A DNA stretch of 34,502 bases, taken from the NCBI GenBank assembly GCA_947623825.1, contig CANQHQ010000014.1, forward strand, positions 1 to 34,502, written 5' to 3'. Source of the stretch: an uncultured Bacilli bacterium. Lineage in GTDB: Bacteria; Bacillota_I; Bacilli_A; RF39; UBA660. Numbering within the stretch: position 1 is the first letter of the stretch; every line of letters starts with the position of its first letter. The position numbers and the translations under genes are program-made. The notes beneath the pieces were generated by a model. That model made no database searches, was not told the origin of the DNA, and saw nothing but the letters and a program-made list of their open reading frames with translations. This document shows, piece after piece, positions 8,347-16,292 of the stretch.

Positions 8347-9357
8347 ATGGAAGAAATAATAGTTAGAAATAAAAGAGTAATCAGTGATTATTTTCATGCT
8401 TCACTAGAAACAGGAGAAGATTTACTAAAACGAAGAGAGACAAATATAAAAGAATTTATAAAAGAATATCAAGATATTTTAGTAAATGAAGATTACAGTC
8501 AATTCAAAGATTTTACTGTGAAGACTGGTTTGTCGATTCTTAGAATCTACCACATAGACAATCGATATGAAGAATTTTATATGGATGAATTAGGAATGCA
8601 TACAAAGTGGGAGAATGATGAGGGTATTCCAGTGGAAAAGGATGGGATATTTAAAAATCACCTTACCATTCATATTTATCTAGATAAAATGATAAAAGAA
8701 AAAAAAGAAATAGTTGGTTTCATCAATAACCAAAAACAATTCATTTATAAAGAAAAGAAAAAAGAAAATACACCCAAGTATGATGGAAGAAAAATACGAG
8801 AAGTACTGGATCAAGAAAACTTATCAGAAGAAGAAAAACTTCGAAAATTGAAAACACTGTTGCCAAAAGAATTCTTTTCTAAATTAAAAATGAGTTCAAT
8901 CAAACAAATGAAATGTATTCCTCCTTTTGAAGATTTTTTGCTTCTAAAAAAGAACGGGGACCTGTTTGTCAATGGACGTTTGTATGCCACAAAGGTAAGG
9001 GAAATCTGTTATTTAACTTTCTATCGAACTTATCTAATATTTGAGAATGAAGAGGTAGAATTTTATACTTGTCCTTTTATAAATTCTGCGTTTCCAACCG
9101 TCCAGTGTATCAAAACGCAAGCAGTGAATCAATCATTCCTCGCAAGTCTTACAAAGGAAAAAGATGTATTTATAAGCATGGTAGGAAACGAAGATATCGA
9201 AGCGGATTTTGACATAGATACTTGTATGGATTTTTATTTATCAAATATTGATGATTTTACTTATTATTATGATCTGGATAACAAGGTAACTACTTTAAAA
9301 TTCCTTGTCGACAATAGAGAAATTCAGTTTCCTCTATATATTAGAAGACGAAAATGA
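8347..9357 (+). CDS. Unknown 336-residue last gene of the inserted operon
   Basis: There is no family I can name. The N-terminal two thirds are Lys/Glu-rich and helical (KKEKKKENTPKYDGRKI is a likely linker). The C-terminal third has short beta-strand-like pieces (FEDFLLLKKNGDLFVNGRLY, then TYLIFENEEVEFYTCPF) that recall a few blades of an RCC1-like propeller, but too few for a full one. I chose ATG 8347, 6 nt after AGGTG, over GTG 8338 and ATG 8341. The 20 nt around this start (8333-8352) are identical to those around the LysM gene start (3983-4002). It ends with a weak hairpin. Confidence 0.5.
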   Translation: MEEIIVRNKRVISDYFHASLETGEDLLKRRETNIKEFIKEYQDILVNEDYSQFKDFTVKTGLSILRIYHIDNRYEEFYMDELGMHTKWENDEGIPVEKDGIFKNHLTIHIYLDKMIKEKKEIVGFINNQKQFIYKEKKKENTPKYDGRKIREVLDQENLSEEEKLRKLKTLLPKEFFSKLKMSSIKQMKCIPPFEDFLLLKKNGDLFVNGRLYATKVREICYLTFYRTYLIFENEEVEFYTCPFINSAFPTVQCIKTQAVNQSFLASLTKEKDVFISMVGNEDIEADFDIDTCMDFYLSNIDDFTYYYDLDNKVTTLKFLVDNREIQFPLYIRRRK

Positions 9358-9380
9358 TTTTAATCCGTCTTTCATTTTTG
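9345..9380 (+). terminator. Weak terminator ending the inserted operon
   Basis: AAGACG (9345-9350) pairs with CGTCTT (9366-9371) across a 15-nt loop and is followed by TCATTTTTG. It overlaps the end of the last gene. The stem is short, so this is tentative. The following 140 nt up to the LysM remnant contain no gene I can see. Confidence 0.35.
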
Positions 9381-9539
9381 TAAATGAGTGGACTGTTGGA
9401 AAAAAATAATACACTTAGAAAGATGAGAGGACAATGATAGAAAGAAGATTGAATGATTAGAGAATCCTAATTCGTTGGTAGAAAAAATATCATTAGTAAA
9501 TCCTTGACACAACTTCTTTTCGAATACTACATAAAAAAC

Positions 9540-9821
9540 ATATCAGGGGATACCCTTTATGGCATCGCTCGAAAGTTTGGTACGACCGTAGATGTCATCA
9601 AAGAATACAATCAGTTAACGAGTGATACACTACAAATCGGAGATGTTTTAAAAATTCCTAAAACAGGAAATGAAAATTATGTAACTTATACGGTTCAAAG
9701 AGGAGATACATTGTATTCGATCGCTAGAAAATACGATACGACCGTGGCCGATATTAAAAAATGGAATGCTTTAACGAGTGACTTATTAGCGGTTGGAGAA
9801 GTATTAAAAATCGTAGTGTAA
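9540..9821 (+). pseudogene. 3' remnant of the split LysM gene
   Basis: From 9540 the frame reads ISGDTLYGIARKFGTTVDVI, most of a LysM, followed by a complete second LysM (YTVQRGDTLYSIARKYDTTV) and a stop at 9821. No plausible start or ribosome binding site exists: upstream are only a TTG at 9504 and unrelated residues. Its first LysM lacks just the segment present at the end of the truncated gene at 4813-4842, so joining the two gives a protein of about 390 residues with two PG-binding and four LysM domains. A good terminator follows. It is most likely not translated. Confidence 0.8.
9546..9553 (+). repeat. Right copy of GGGGATAC at the LysM break
   Basis: The second copy of the 8-bp sequence found at 4828-4835, at the point where LysM coding resumes. 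The flanking codons differ slightly (GTGAGT on the left, ATATCA on the right). Confidence 0.4.
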
Positions 9822-9825
9822 TCCA

Positions 9826-9862
9826 GAAAAAGAACAAAAATCATTTTAGTTCTTTTCTTTTT
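9826..9862 (+). terminator. Terminator of the original LysM gene
   Basis: AAAAGAAC (9828-9835) pairs with GTTCTTTT (9849-9856), followed by a T-rich tail. It sits just after the LysM remnant and just before the tRNA-Leu(GAG) promoter. Confidence 0.7.
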
Positions 9863-9875
9863 TTCTTTTTTTCGT

Positions 9876-9881
9876 TATAAT
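9876..9881 (+). promoter_or_regulatory. -10 of tRNA-Leu(GAG)
   Basis: TATAAT at 9876-9881 lies 13 nt before the mature tRNA 5' end. The -35 region falls in the pyrimidine tract of the terminator (TTTTCT at 9853-9858) and is poor. Confidence 0.45.
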
Positions 9882-9894
9882 AATAACGTACTTT

Positions 9895-9980
9895 GTGAGA
9901 ATGGCGGAATGGTAGACGCGCTACTTTGAGGTGGTAGTGGTCATATGACTGTGGGAGTTCAAGTCTCCTTTCTCACACCA
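9895..9980 (+). tRNA. tRNA-Leu (anticodon GAG)
   Basis: GTGAGAA (9895-9901) pairs with TTCTCAC (9970-9976), followed by A and an encoded CCA (9978-9980). The anticodon stem CTACT/GGTAG (one G-T) encloses TTGAGGT, giving anticodon GAG, which reads CUC and CUU. The long variable arm and 86-nt length fit tRNA-Leu. Like the tRNA-Leu(CAA) locus, it is followed by a CGAGTTT hairpin, a -10 and a related leader. Confidence 0.95.
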
Positions 9981-9990
9981 GATTGATAGG

Positions 9991-10054
9991 AAACTCGAAC
10001 TATCCACTTTCTTGAACAGTTCGAGTTTTAATATGCTTTCTTTTCTTGTATAAT
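9991..10054 (+). promoter_or_regulatory. Terminator-promoter module, copy 3
   Basis: A perfect 11-bp stem, AAACTCGAACT (9991-10001) with AGTTCGAGTTT (10018-10028), then T, and TATAAT at 10049-10054, exactly 20 nt after 10029. The leader after it (to about 10105) resembles the leader after copy 1 (about 296-345). Confidence 0.65.
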
Positions 10055-10140
10055 ATTTATAACGGAAACGGATATACATCCATTTGGAAAAACAGACTGA
10101 CACAAAGAGAAATAGGATTACGAAGGAGAGGTAGAGAAAA

Positions 10141-10449
10141 GTGGAAATATTTTATCGTGTAACATACAATAATCAAGGAATATATAATGAATTAAAGAAG
10201 GCAGTAAATAAAGATATTTGGTTATCTCTTCTTTCTTTAGAAGAATTTACTTAGTTACCCAAACCACCAACATATAGGAAGGAAAATCAATCTTATTTTA
10301 CGCAAAAAGGCTTTGAACGATTTAAGAAAGAAACGTTGCCTATCATATGTAACTATTTAGATAAAAGAAATATAAAAGTGGAAACATTTGAAAAAGTGGA
10401 AAATACGATTTATTTCGATGAATATCAAATCGTGACAAAAAATAAATAA
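10141..10449 (+). pseudogene. Small unknown gene with an in-frame TAG
   Basis: The frame opens at GTG 10141 behind AAGGAGAGG (10123-10131) and reads MEIFYRVTYNNQGIYNELKK to a TAG at 10252-10254 (codon 38). It continues in the same frame (LPKPPTYRKENQSYFTQKGF and on) to TAA 10447-10449, 102 sense codons in total. Coding character is unchanged on both sides of the stop, so one point mutation probably inactivated the gene. The family is not one I can name; it looks like a small cytoplasmic protein of about 100 residues. Readthrough is possible but nothing here supports it. Confidence 0.65.
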
Positions 10450-10477
10450 GTGGTTGCACAGACGCTAGATGCATCCC

Positions 10478-10530
10478 AAACTCGACTTTTTACAGTTCGA
10501 GTTTTTAAATGGCTAAAAACATGCTATAAT
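10478..10530 (+). promoter_or_regulatory. Terminator-promoter module, copy 4
   Basis: AAACTCGACT pairs with AGTTCGAGTTT (one bulged T) at 10478-10505. The extended -10, TGC-TATAAT (10525-10530), begins exactly 20 nt after 10505. It precedes the GH3 hexosaminidase gene. Confidence 0.65.
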
Positions 10531-10619
10531 CGTGGTAGACAAGTAAAACTTTGTCAATGGAGATCTATCATAAAAAATAGTAGTATAGACTTCGATAGAA
10601 AGAAAAGGTGGAGAAAGTA

Positions 10620-11813
10620 ATGAAAAAGAAAATAGGAATTTTATTATTAATTATTCTCGTGGTAATGGCAGGTGTTAGCTTTTTTGTATTTAGAAAAAAT
10701 GAAAAAGTAAGTTTTGAAGACATGAGCATAGAAGAAAAAGTAGAATATCAAATGAATCAAATGACACTAGAACAAAAAATAGCGCAAATGTTGGTCGTTT
10801 ATTACTCGAACGATGTAGTAGATGACAATTTAAAAAATCTATTACAGACCAATAACTTTGGTGGATTTATTTTAACGAAGCCCAATATTACAACCTACGA
10901 AAAAACCAAACAATTTGTCGAAGATTTACAGGCAAATAGTGCGATTCCTCTAATGATTAGTATTGATCAAGAAGGAGGCTCAGTTCAACGACTACAATAT
11001 TTAGAAGATACGAAACCGACCAGTCTACCTGCTATGTACGATTTAGGAAAAACCAAGGATGAAGAATTGGCCTATGAAGTAGGAAAAGTTATGGCAGAGG
11101 AATTGAAAACCATCGGAGTAAATGTCGTAAATGCTCCCGTCGTAGATATTTATTCAAATCCGAATAATACCGTAATAGGAAAAAGAAGTTTTGGAGAAGA
11201 CGAGGATACGGTTTCCAAAATGGCGAATCGTTTGGCAAACGGATTAGAAGACGAGGGAGTCATTGCCACCTATAAACATTTTCCTGGTCACGGAGATACC
11301 GATGTCGACTCTCACTATGATTTGCCTATCATCTATAAAACGTACGACGAGTTAAAAGAGAAAGAATTGAAACCATTTACCAGTGCAATCAAAAATCAAG
11401 CGAAAATCATTATGATAGGACATATTGCATTACCAAATATTACCGGAGACAATACTCCAGCATCTTTATCAAAAAAAATCATTACGAATATCCTAAAAGA
11501 AGACATGGGATATCAGGGACTTGTAATTACCGATGCCTTGAATATGGGAGCCCTAACCAAAGAATATTCTTATGAAGAAATTTACACCATGGCTATCGAT
11601 GCAGGAGTAGATTTATTATTGATGCCAGATAGTAGTAAAAATGCCATTGCGTGTATTAAAAAGAATATTTCAGAAGATAGAATCAACGAATCAGTAAAGA
11701 AAATATTGACATTTAAATATACATATTTAAAGACAGAGCCACCTCTAGATGCAACATACTTAGGCAGTGAGAAACATAAAGAAGTGATATCGAAGATACC
11801 TGTCGAAGAATAA
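10620..11813 (+). CDS. Membrane-anchored GH3 beta-N-acetylhexosaminidase (NagZ-like)
   Basis: This 397-residue family 3 glycoside hydrolase probably removes beta-linked GlcNAc from peptidoglycan fragments or other glycans. Residues about 4-27 (KKIGILLLIILVVMAGVSFF) are a signal anchor, placing the enzyme outside the membrane. The catalytic region shows ISIDQEGGSVQRL (substrate-binding Asp/Glu), KHFPGHGDTDVDSHYDLP from Lys219, the NagZ signature with the Asp-His acid/base loop, and ITDALNMGAL with the likely nucleophile Asp305. The C-terminal alpha/beta sandwich domain of large GH3 enzymes is absent, as is normal for NagZ. ATG 10620 follows AGGTGGAG; the GTG at 10608 lies within that site. No cysteine lipobox is present. 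Confidence 0.88.
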   Translation: MKKKIGILLLIILVVMAGVSFFVFRKNEKVSFEDMSIEEKVEYQMNQMTLEQKIAQMLVVYYSNDVVDDNLKNLLQTNNFGGFILTKPNITTYEKTKQFVEDLQANSAIPLMISIDQEGGSVQRLQYLEDTKPTSLPAMYDLGKTKDEELAYEVGKVMAEELKTIGVNVVNAPVVDIYSNPNNTVIGKRSFGEDEDTVSKMANRLANGLEDEGVIATYKHFPGHGDTDVDSHYDLPIIYKTYDELKEKELKPFTSAIKNQAKIIMIGHIALPNITGDNTPASLSKKIITNILKEDMGYQGLVITDALNMGALTKEYSYEEIYTMAIDAGVDLLLMPDSSKNAIACIKKNISEDRINESVKKILTFKYTYLKTEPPLDATYLGSEKHKEVISKIPVEE

Positions 11814-11931
11814 GAATTCTGTTATCAAAGAAACAAGAACCTTGCAGATGGATAATAAAAAAAGAATTTTATGTGAGAGAAAGTACATTTCCTAGAAAAA
11901 AATAGGAAAGGGAAGAGATAGGAAAAAAAAG

Positions 11932-12399
11932 ATGAAAAAAATAGACTATCAATTACAACCTGCGACAGAAGAAGATTTAGAACGTATACAAAAAGAAAAA
12001 CTAGAAAGTATCTTAGAATACGCACAAGACTTAGACCAAAAGGAAAAAGAAAAAATTGAAAAATATGTGAAAGAAACACTTCCGAAACAAATTCCAAATT
12101 ATCAAATCATTACGACATCTCATAAAAAAATTGGTTGTCTGTTAGTAGAACCCAAAGAAGATGCCGCTTTATTGGATGAAATTTATCTAGAAAAAGAATA
12201 CCGGGGAAAAAACATAGGAACGACCATCATTCAGAATTTAATCGAGTCTTATCCAAAGATAATTTTATGGGTTTATAAGGAAAATGTACGCGCGTTAAAA
12301 TTGTATCACAAATTAGGATTTCAAGTCGAAGAAGAAACACAAACAAGATATTTGATGAGTAGAAGTAAGAATGACAATAAAAAAGAATCATCTCATTAA
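11932..12399 (+). CDS. GNAT-family N-acetyltransferase
   Basis: This 155-residue acetyl-CoA-dependent transferase has an N-terminal strand and helix (YQLQPATEEDLERIQKEKLE), a central region IGCLLVEPKEDAALLDEIYL, and the acetyl-CoA loop EYRGKNIGTTIIQNLI (R-G-K-N-I-G), which is a good match to Q/RxxGxG/A. The C-terminal motif is VYKENVRALKLYHKLGFQVE. The substrate is unknown. A 39-nt gap leads to the next gene, so the two probably form one transcript. The purine-rich AGATAGGAAAA serves as ribosome binding site. Confidence 0.88.
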   Translation: MKKIDYQLQPATEEDLERIQKEKLESILEYAQDLDQKEKEKIEKYVKETLPKQIPNYQIITTSHKKIGCLLVEPKEDAALLDEIYLEKEYRGKNIGTTIIQNLIESYPKIILWVYKENVRALKLYHKLGFQVEEETQTRYLMSRSKNDNKKESSH

Positions 12400-12438
12400 A
12401 AAAGAAAATAAGTATCAAAGAACAGAAGGAGAGAAAAC

Positions 12439-13131
12439 ATGGATCATCTCAAATTGATAAAATACGAATTAGAAAATAGCTCTACCAATAATCACTTATA
12501 TTTTTGTCTAGAAGAACCAGAATTAAAGAAAATAAAAGAATGGGTAAAAGAAGAACATGGATTTCACGATTTTGTTCTAGATTTGAGTGATCATTTCCGT
12601 CTACAAGGACTCATCGATTCGATTCCAACGGGACTCAATCGGGGAATGATAGAATCCTGGATCAGTAGAGAATATCTCTGTTATAAATTATTGGAGAAAG
12701 GTAATTTATATGAAACAGAAAAGGAAACACTTACAAATTGGAAAATAAGTGATAAAGTAACTACCGAGGAAGCCCTTTTCGGTACGGATTTTGAAAAGTT
12801 TGTTCAATTACAATCCATTGATTTATCAATGGTGATTGCTCTCTTTCAACAACAAAAAAAGAAAACAGGAAAAACGCCACGAGTACATGTCTTTTATGAT
12901 GAATTTACCAATCCTCTTTTGGAAAGAACGCTCAATGATTTAATGGGAATGCGCTCTCTTCTTGCGTACCGTGGATATTCTTCGCGTGAAAACCTTTCTA
13001 CTTACTTGACAACACACGGAACTTGGTTAGAAGAAGTTCACGATATAACGAGTTTTTATCCGGAAAACTACTACAAACAAAAAAGAAAAAAATGGGATTC
13101 GATTCTATATGGAGTAGAAGAAGAAAAATAA
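12439..13131 (+). CDS. Unknown 230-residue protein
   Basis: There is no family I recognise. The protein is soluble, with no signal peptide or membrane segment. It has an Asp/Leu-rich start (LYFCLEEPELKKIKEW), a conserved-looking segment LIDSIPTGLNRGMIESWISR, and a mixed second half (VHVFYDEFTNPLLERTLNDL, then TTHGTWLEEVHDITSFYPEN) ending in a basic-acidic tail. AGGAG (12428-12432) precedes ATG 12439. It follows the GNAT gene closely and ends at a strong terminator, so the two form a short operon. Confidence 0.6.
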   Translation: MDHLKLIKYELENSSTNNHLYFCLEEPELKKIKEWVKEEHGFHDFVLDLSDHFRLQGLIDSIPTGLNRGMIESWISREYLCYKLLEKGNLYETEKETLTNWKISDKVTTEEALFGTDFEKFVQLQSIDLSMVIALFQQQKKKTGKTPRVHVFYDEFTNPLLERTLNDLMGMRSLLAYRGYSSRENLSTYLTTHGTWLEEVHDITSFYPENYYKQKRKKWDSILYGVEEEK

Positions 13132-13136
13132 ACGAG

Positions 13137-13178
13137 AAAAAAGGCGAAAAAATTGACTGTCAAATCATCGCCTTTTTT
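13137..13178 (+). terminator. Terminator before pflB
   Basis: AAAAAAGGCGA (13137-13147) pairs with TCGCCTTTTTT (13168-13178). Within the loop TTGAC and TCAA form a second small stem. The T-tail overlaps the -35 of the pflB promoter. Confidence 0.8.
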
Positions 13179-13206
13179 GGTATCCTAATAGGAAAAATGA
13201 TATAAT
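13177..13206 (+). promoter_or_regulatory. pflB promoter
   Basis: TTGGTA (13177-13182), an 18-nt spacer and extended -10 TGA-TATAAT (13201-13206). The leader is about 20 nt, with AAGGAGG at 13219-13225. No obvious Rex-like operator is visible. Confidence 0.6.
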
Positions 13207-13231
13207 GAAAGAGAAGATAAGGAGGAATAAA

Positions 13232-15463
13232 ATGAGAGAAGAATGGAATGGGTTCCAAGAAGGAACTTGGTGTCAAGAAATCAATGTGCGTGATTTTATT
13301 CAAAAAAATTACAAAGCGTATGATCAAGACGAAAGTTTTCTACAGGGACCGACAGAAAAAACAAAAAAAGTTTGGGATCGTTGTTCAGAACTATTGAAAG
13401 AAGAACTAAAAAAACATGTACTAGATATTGATGTGGACCATATGTCAGGAATCAATGCTTACGAAGCAGGATACATTGACAAAGAAAACGAAGTAATCGT
13501 TGGTCTACAAACGGATGCACCTTTAAAACGAATTGTGAACCCATATGGTGGAATTCGTATGGTGTATCAAGAGTTAGATGCCTACGGATACAAATTAAAT
13601 CCAACGGTAGATAAGTACTTTAACGAATTTAGAAAAACACATAACCAAGGAGTATTCGATGCCTACACGGAAGATATTCGTGTTGCTCGACATGTCGGAT
13701 TACTAACGGGGCTTCCAGATGCCTATGGAAGAGGACGAATCATTGGAGACTATCGTCGAATTGCCCTTTATGGAATTGACTTCCTTATGGCCGAAAAGAA
13801 AAAAGATTGGGACAAATTAACAGGACCAATGACCAATGATTTGATTCAATTAAGAGAAGATGTCTCTATGCAGTATCGGGCTTTAGACGAAATCAAAAAA
13901 ATGGCTGCGAAGTATGGATATGATATTTCTAATCCAGCCAAGGATGCCAAAGAAGCCGTTCAATGGCTATATTTTGGTTATCTTGCTGCTATTAAAGAAA
14001 ATAATGGCGCAGCCATGAGTTTAGGAAGAGTCGATGCTTTCTTAGATATTTATTTTGAAAGAGATTTACAAAAAGGACTCTTAGATGAAACGCAAGTACA
14101 GGAATTAATCGATCAATTTGTAATTAAATTAAGAATTGCCCGTCATTTAAGAACCCCAGATTATGATGAATTGTTCTCTGGAGATCCAACTTGGGTTACT
14201 TGTTCAATGGCAGGAATTACGGATCAAGAAGGAAAATCGATGGTAACGAAGACAAGTTTCCGTATTCTTCATACCTTGACGAATTTGGATCCTGCACCAG
14301 AACCAAACATGACCGTATTATGGAGTCAGAAATTACCAGAAACATTCAAAAAATATTGCGCGAAAATGTCGATTCAAACGGATGCAATTCAATATGAAAA
14401 CGATGATGTAATGCGTCCAATTTATGGAGATGACTATGCCATTGCTTGTTGTGTATCTGCTATGCGAGAAGGAAAAGATATGCAATTCTTCGGAGCAAGA
14501 TGCAACTTGGCGAAAGCCCTTCTATATTCCATCAATGGAGGAGTAGATGAAGTTAAAGACCAATTAGTCATTCCAGGATTTGAAAAGATGACAGATGAAG
14601 TCTTAGATTATGAAAAAGTAAAAGCAACCTACTGGAGAATGATTGAAAAAGTAGCAGAAATTTATTCGAATGCGATGAACATCATTCACTATATGCATGA
14701 CAAATATGCATATGAGGCTGGACAAATGGCTTTACATGATACTAATGTCAATCGTCTAATGGCTTACGGAGTGGCTGGACTATCTGTAGCGGTAGATTCT
14801 TTATCTGCTATTAAGTACGCAAAAGTAAAACCAGTTCGGAATGAAGAGGGAATTGCGATTGATTTCGTCATCGAAGGAGACTTCCCTAAATATGGAAATG
14901 ATGACGACCGAGTAGACAATATCGCGAAAGAATTATTGGAAAAAGTTTACAGTGAGTTGTCAAAACATACGTGCTATCGAGGAGCTCATCCAACCCTTTC
15001 TGTGTTAACCATTACTTCGAACGTTGTATACGGTTCAAAAACAGGGGCAACACCAGACGGAAGAAAAGCCGGAGTACCTTTCGCACCAGGGGCAAACCCA
15101 ATGCATGGAAGAGATTCCAGTGGTGCAGTGGCAAGTTTGAATTCGGTGGCAAAACTAGATTATGCTGGATGCTGTCGTGATGGAATTAGTAATACCTTCT
15201 CGATTGTGCCAAATTCTCTTGGACATTCAAAAGAAGAGCAAATCGAAAACCTAGTTTCTTTACTAGATGGATACTTTGTACAAGGAGCCCATCATCTAAA
15301 CGTGAACGTATTAAATAGAGAAACCCTCATTGAAGCCATGAATGATCCGGAAAAATATCCACTTTTAACGATTCGTGTTTCTGGATATGCAGTTCGCTTC
15401 AATCGTTTGACAAGAAAACAACAAGAAGAAGTTATCTCTAGAACGTTCCACGAGAGTTTATAA
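13232..15463 (+). CDS. pflB: Formate C-acetyltransferase (pyruvate formate-lyase)
   Basis: This 743-residue glycyl-radical enzyme converts pyruvate and CoA to acetyl-CoA and formate in anaerobic fermentation. The active-site pair is Cys406-Cys407 in [20 protein letters not shown]. The glycyl-radical motif near the C-terminus is [12 protein letters not shown], with Gly718. The length and the segments [19 protein letters not shown] and [17 protein letters not shown] agree with true PFL rather than a diol dehydratase or PflD-like paralogue. I chose ATG 13232 because AAGGAGG is correctly spaced; the ATG at 13205 lies inside the promoter. The stop overlaps the pflA start (TAATG), giving tight coupling of enzyme and activator. 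Confidence 0.97.
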   Translation: MREEWNGFQEGTWCQEINVRDFIQKNYKAYDQDESFLQGPTEKTKKVWDRCSELLKEELKKHVLDIDVDHMSGINAYEAGYIDKENEVIVGLQTDAPLKRIVNPYGGIRMVYQELDAYGYKLNPTVDKYFNEFRKTHNQGVFDAYTEDIRVARHVGLLTGLPDAYGRGRIIGDYRRIALYGIDFLMAEKKKDWDKLTGPMTNDLIQLREDVSMQYRALDEIKKMAAKYGYDISNPAKDAKEAVQWLYFGYLAAIKENNGAAMSLGRVDAFLDIYFERDLQKGLLDETQVQELIDQFVIKLRIARHLRTPDYDELFSGDPTWVTCSMAGITDQEGKSMVTKTSFRILHTLTNLDPAPEPNMTVLWSQKLPETFKKYCAKMSIQTDAIQYENDDVMRPIYGDDYAIACCVSAMREGKDMQFFGARCNLAKALLYSINGGVDEVKDQLVIPGFEKMTDEVLDYEKVKATYWRMIEKVAEIYSNAMNIIHYMHDKYAYEAGQMALHDTNVNRLMAYGVAGLSVAVDSLSAIKYAKVKPVRNEEGIAIDFVIEGDFPKYGNDDDRVDNIAKELLEKVYSELSKHTCYRGAHPTLSVLTITSNVVYGSKTGATPDGRKAGVPFAPGANPMHGRDSSGAVASLNSVAKLDYAGCCRDGISNTFSIVPNSLGHSKEEQIENLVSLLDGYFVQGAHHLNVNVLNRETLIEAMNDPEKYPLLTIRVSGYAVRFNRLTRKQQEEVISRTFHESL

Positions 15464-16194
15464 TGAAAGGAAGCATCGATTCGATTGAAAGTTTTGGGCT
15501 AGTAGATGGTCCAGGAATTCGTACCGTCGTCTTCTTTTCTGGATGCAGGTTACGTTGTAAATATTGCCACAATCCGGAAATGTGGGTAAAAAAAGAACCC
15601 AATTATACTCCGGAAGAACTCGTCGATCGAATTGTTCGAAATAAGCCTTACTTTAAAAGAAATCAAGGAGGAGTGACTTTCTCGGGTGGAGAACCACTCC
15701 TTCAAGTCGATTTCTTAATCGAAGTATGTAAACTTTTGAAAGAAGAAAATATCCATATTGCGCTTGATACCGCTGGAGTAGGAGTAGGAAAGTATGAGGA
15801 ACTGCTTTCTTACGTCGACCTTGTATTGTTAGATATCAAACATATCGAAAAAGAAAAGTATCAAGACCTAACCGGGCAACCGATGGAGGAATCTTTAAAA
15901 TTTATAGATGCATTAAATCGAAGTGGGAAAAAAGTTTGGATAAGACAGGTCATCGTTCCCGGATTAATGGATAACAAAGAATATCAAGATGGACTACTCG
16001 ATTACCTTCGTACCATAAAAAATATAGAACGAATTGAGTTTCTTCCTTATCATACGATGGGAAAAGAAAAATATCATAAATTGAATATTCCTTACCCATA
16101 TGATGAAATGGAAGCCATGGATAAAGAAGTTTGTGCGCAAATGGAAAAAGAATTCATTGAGAAATGGAAAGAAAGACAAGAAAAAGGAATTTAG
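15463..16194 (+). CDS. pflA: Pyruvate formate-lyase activating enzyme
   Basis: This 243-residue radical-SAM enzyme generates the glycyl radical on PFL by abstracting a hydrogen with 5'-deoxyadenosyl radical. The cluster motif is C28-x3-C32-x2-C35 in SGCRLRCKYCHNPEMW. The SAM-binding GGE motif is in VTFSGGEPLLQ. The start matches PflA (GSIDSIESFGLVDGPGIRTV). The length is that of PflA proper, without the extra ferredoxin domain of other activases. It overlaps the pflB stop by 1 nt, and the hairpin of the terminator begins within its last codons. Confidence 0.96.
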   Translation: MKGSIDSIESFGLVDGPGIRTVVFFSGCRLRCKYCHNPEMWVKKEPNYTPEELVDRIVRNKPYFKRNQGGVTFSGGEPLLQVDFLIEVCKLLKEENIHIALDTAGVGVGKYEELLSYVDLVLLDIKHIEKEKYQDLTGQPMEESLKFIDALNRSGKKVWIRQVIVPGLMDNKEYQDGLLDYLRTIKNIERIEFLPYHTMGKEKYHKLNIPYPYDEMEAMDKEVCAQMEKEFIEKWKERQEKGI

Positions 16195-16236
16195 AAAAGA
16201 GGAGGAAAGTTCTCTTCAAAACTAAATTCTTTTTTT
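16187..16236 (+). terminator. Terminator of pflBA
   Basis: The outer stem GAATTTAG (16187-16194) pairs with CTAAATTC (16222-16229), with an inner AAGAG/CTCTT stem, then T7. It starts inside the pflA stop codon. An extended -10, TGA-TAGAAT (16249-16254), starts 20 nt after the stem and can serve the next gene. Confidence 0.8.
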
Positions 16237-16292
16237 ATGAGAATATGATAGAATAAAAAAGAAAATTGTAAAAAGAAAGACGAGGAAACTCT

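Noticed and set aside
9504..9535. TTGACA at 9504 as a promoter for the LysM remnant
   Set aside because: No acceptable -10 at 16-18 nt; probably chance.
9504..9539. TTG at 9504 as start of a separate small LysM gene
   Set aside because: There is no ribosome binding site, and the first residues are unrelated to LysM; the frame is better explained as the 3' piece of the split gene.
10252..10254. TAG as pyrrolysine or general recoding
   Set aside because: No pyrrolysine genes or signals are visible, and TAG is used as the ordinary stop of serS, pflA and others here.
13205..13231. Earlier ATG for pflB at 13205
   Set aside because: It overlaps the -10 TATAAT and lies upstream of the AAGGAGG site that fits ATG 13232.
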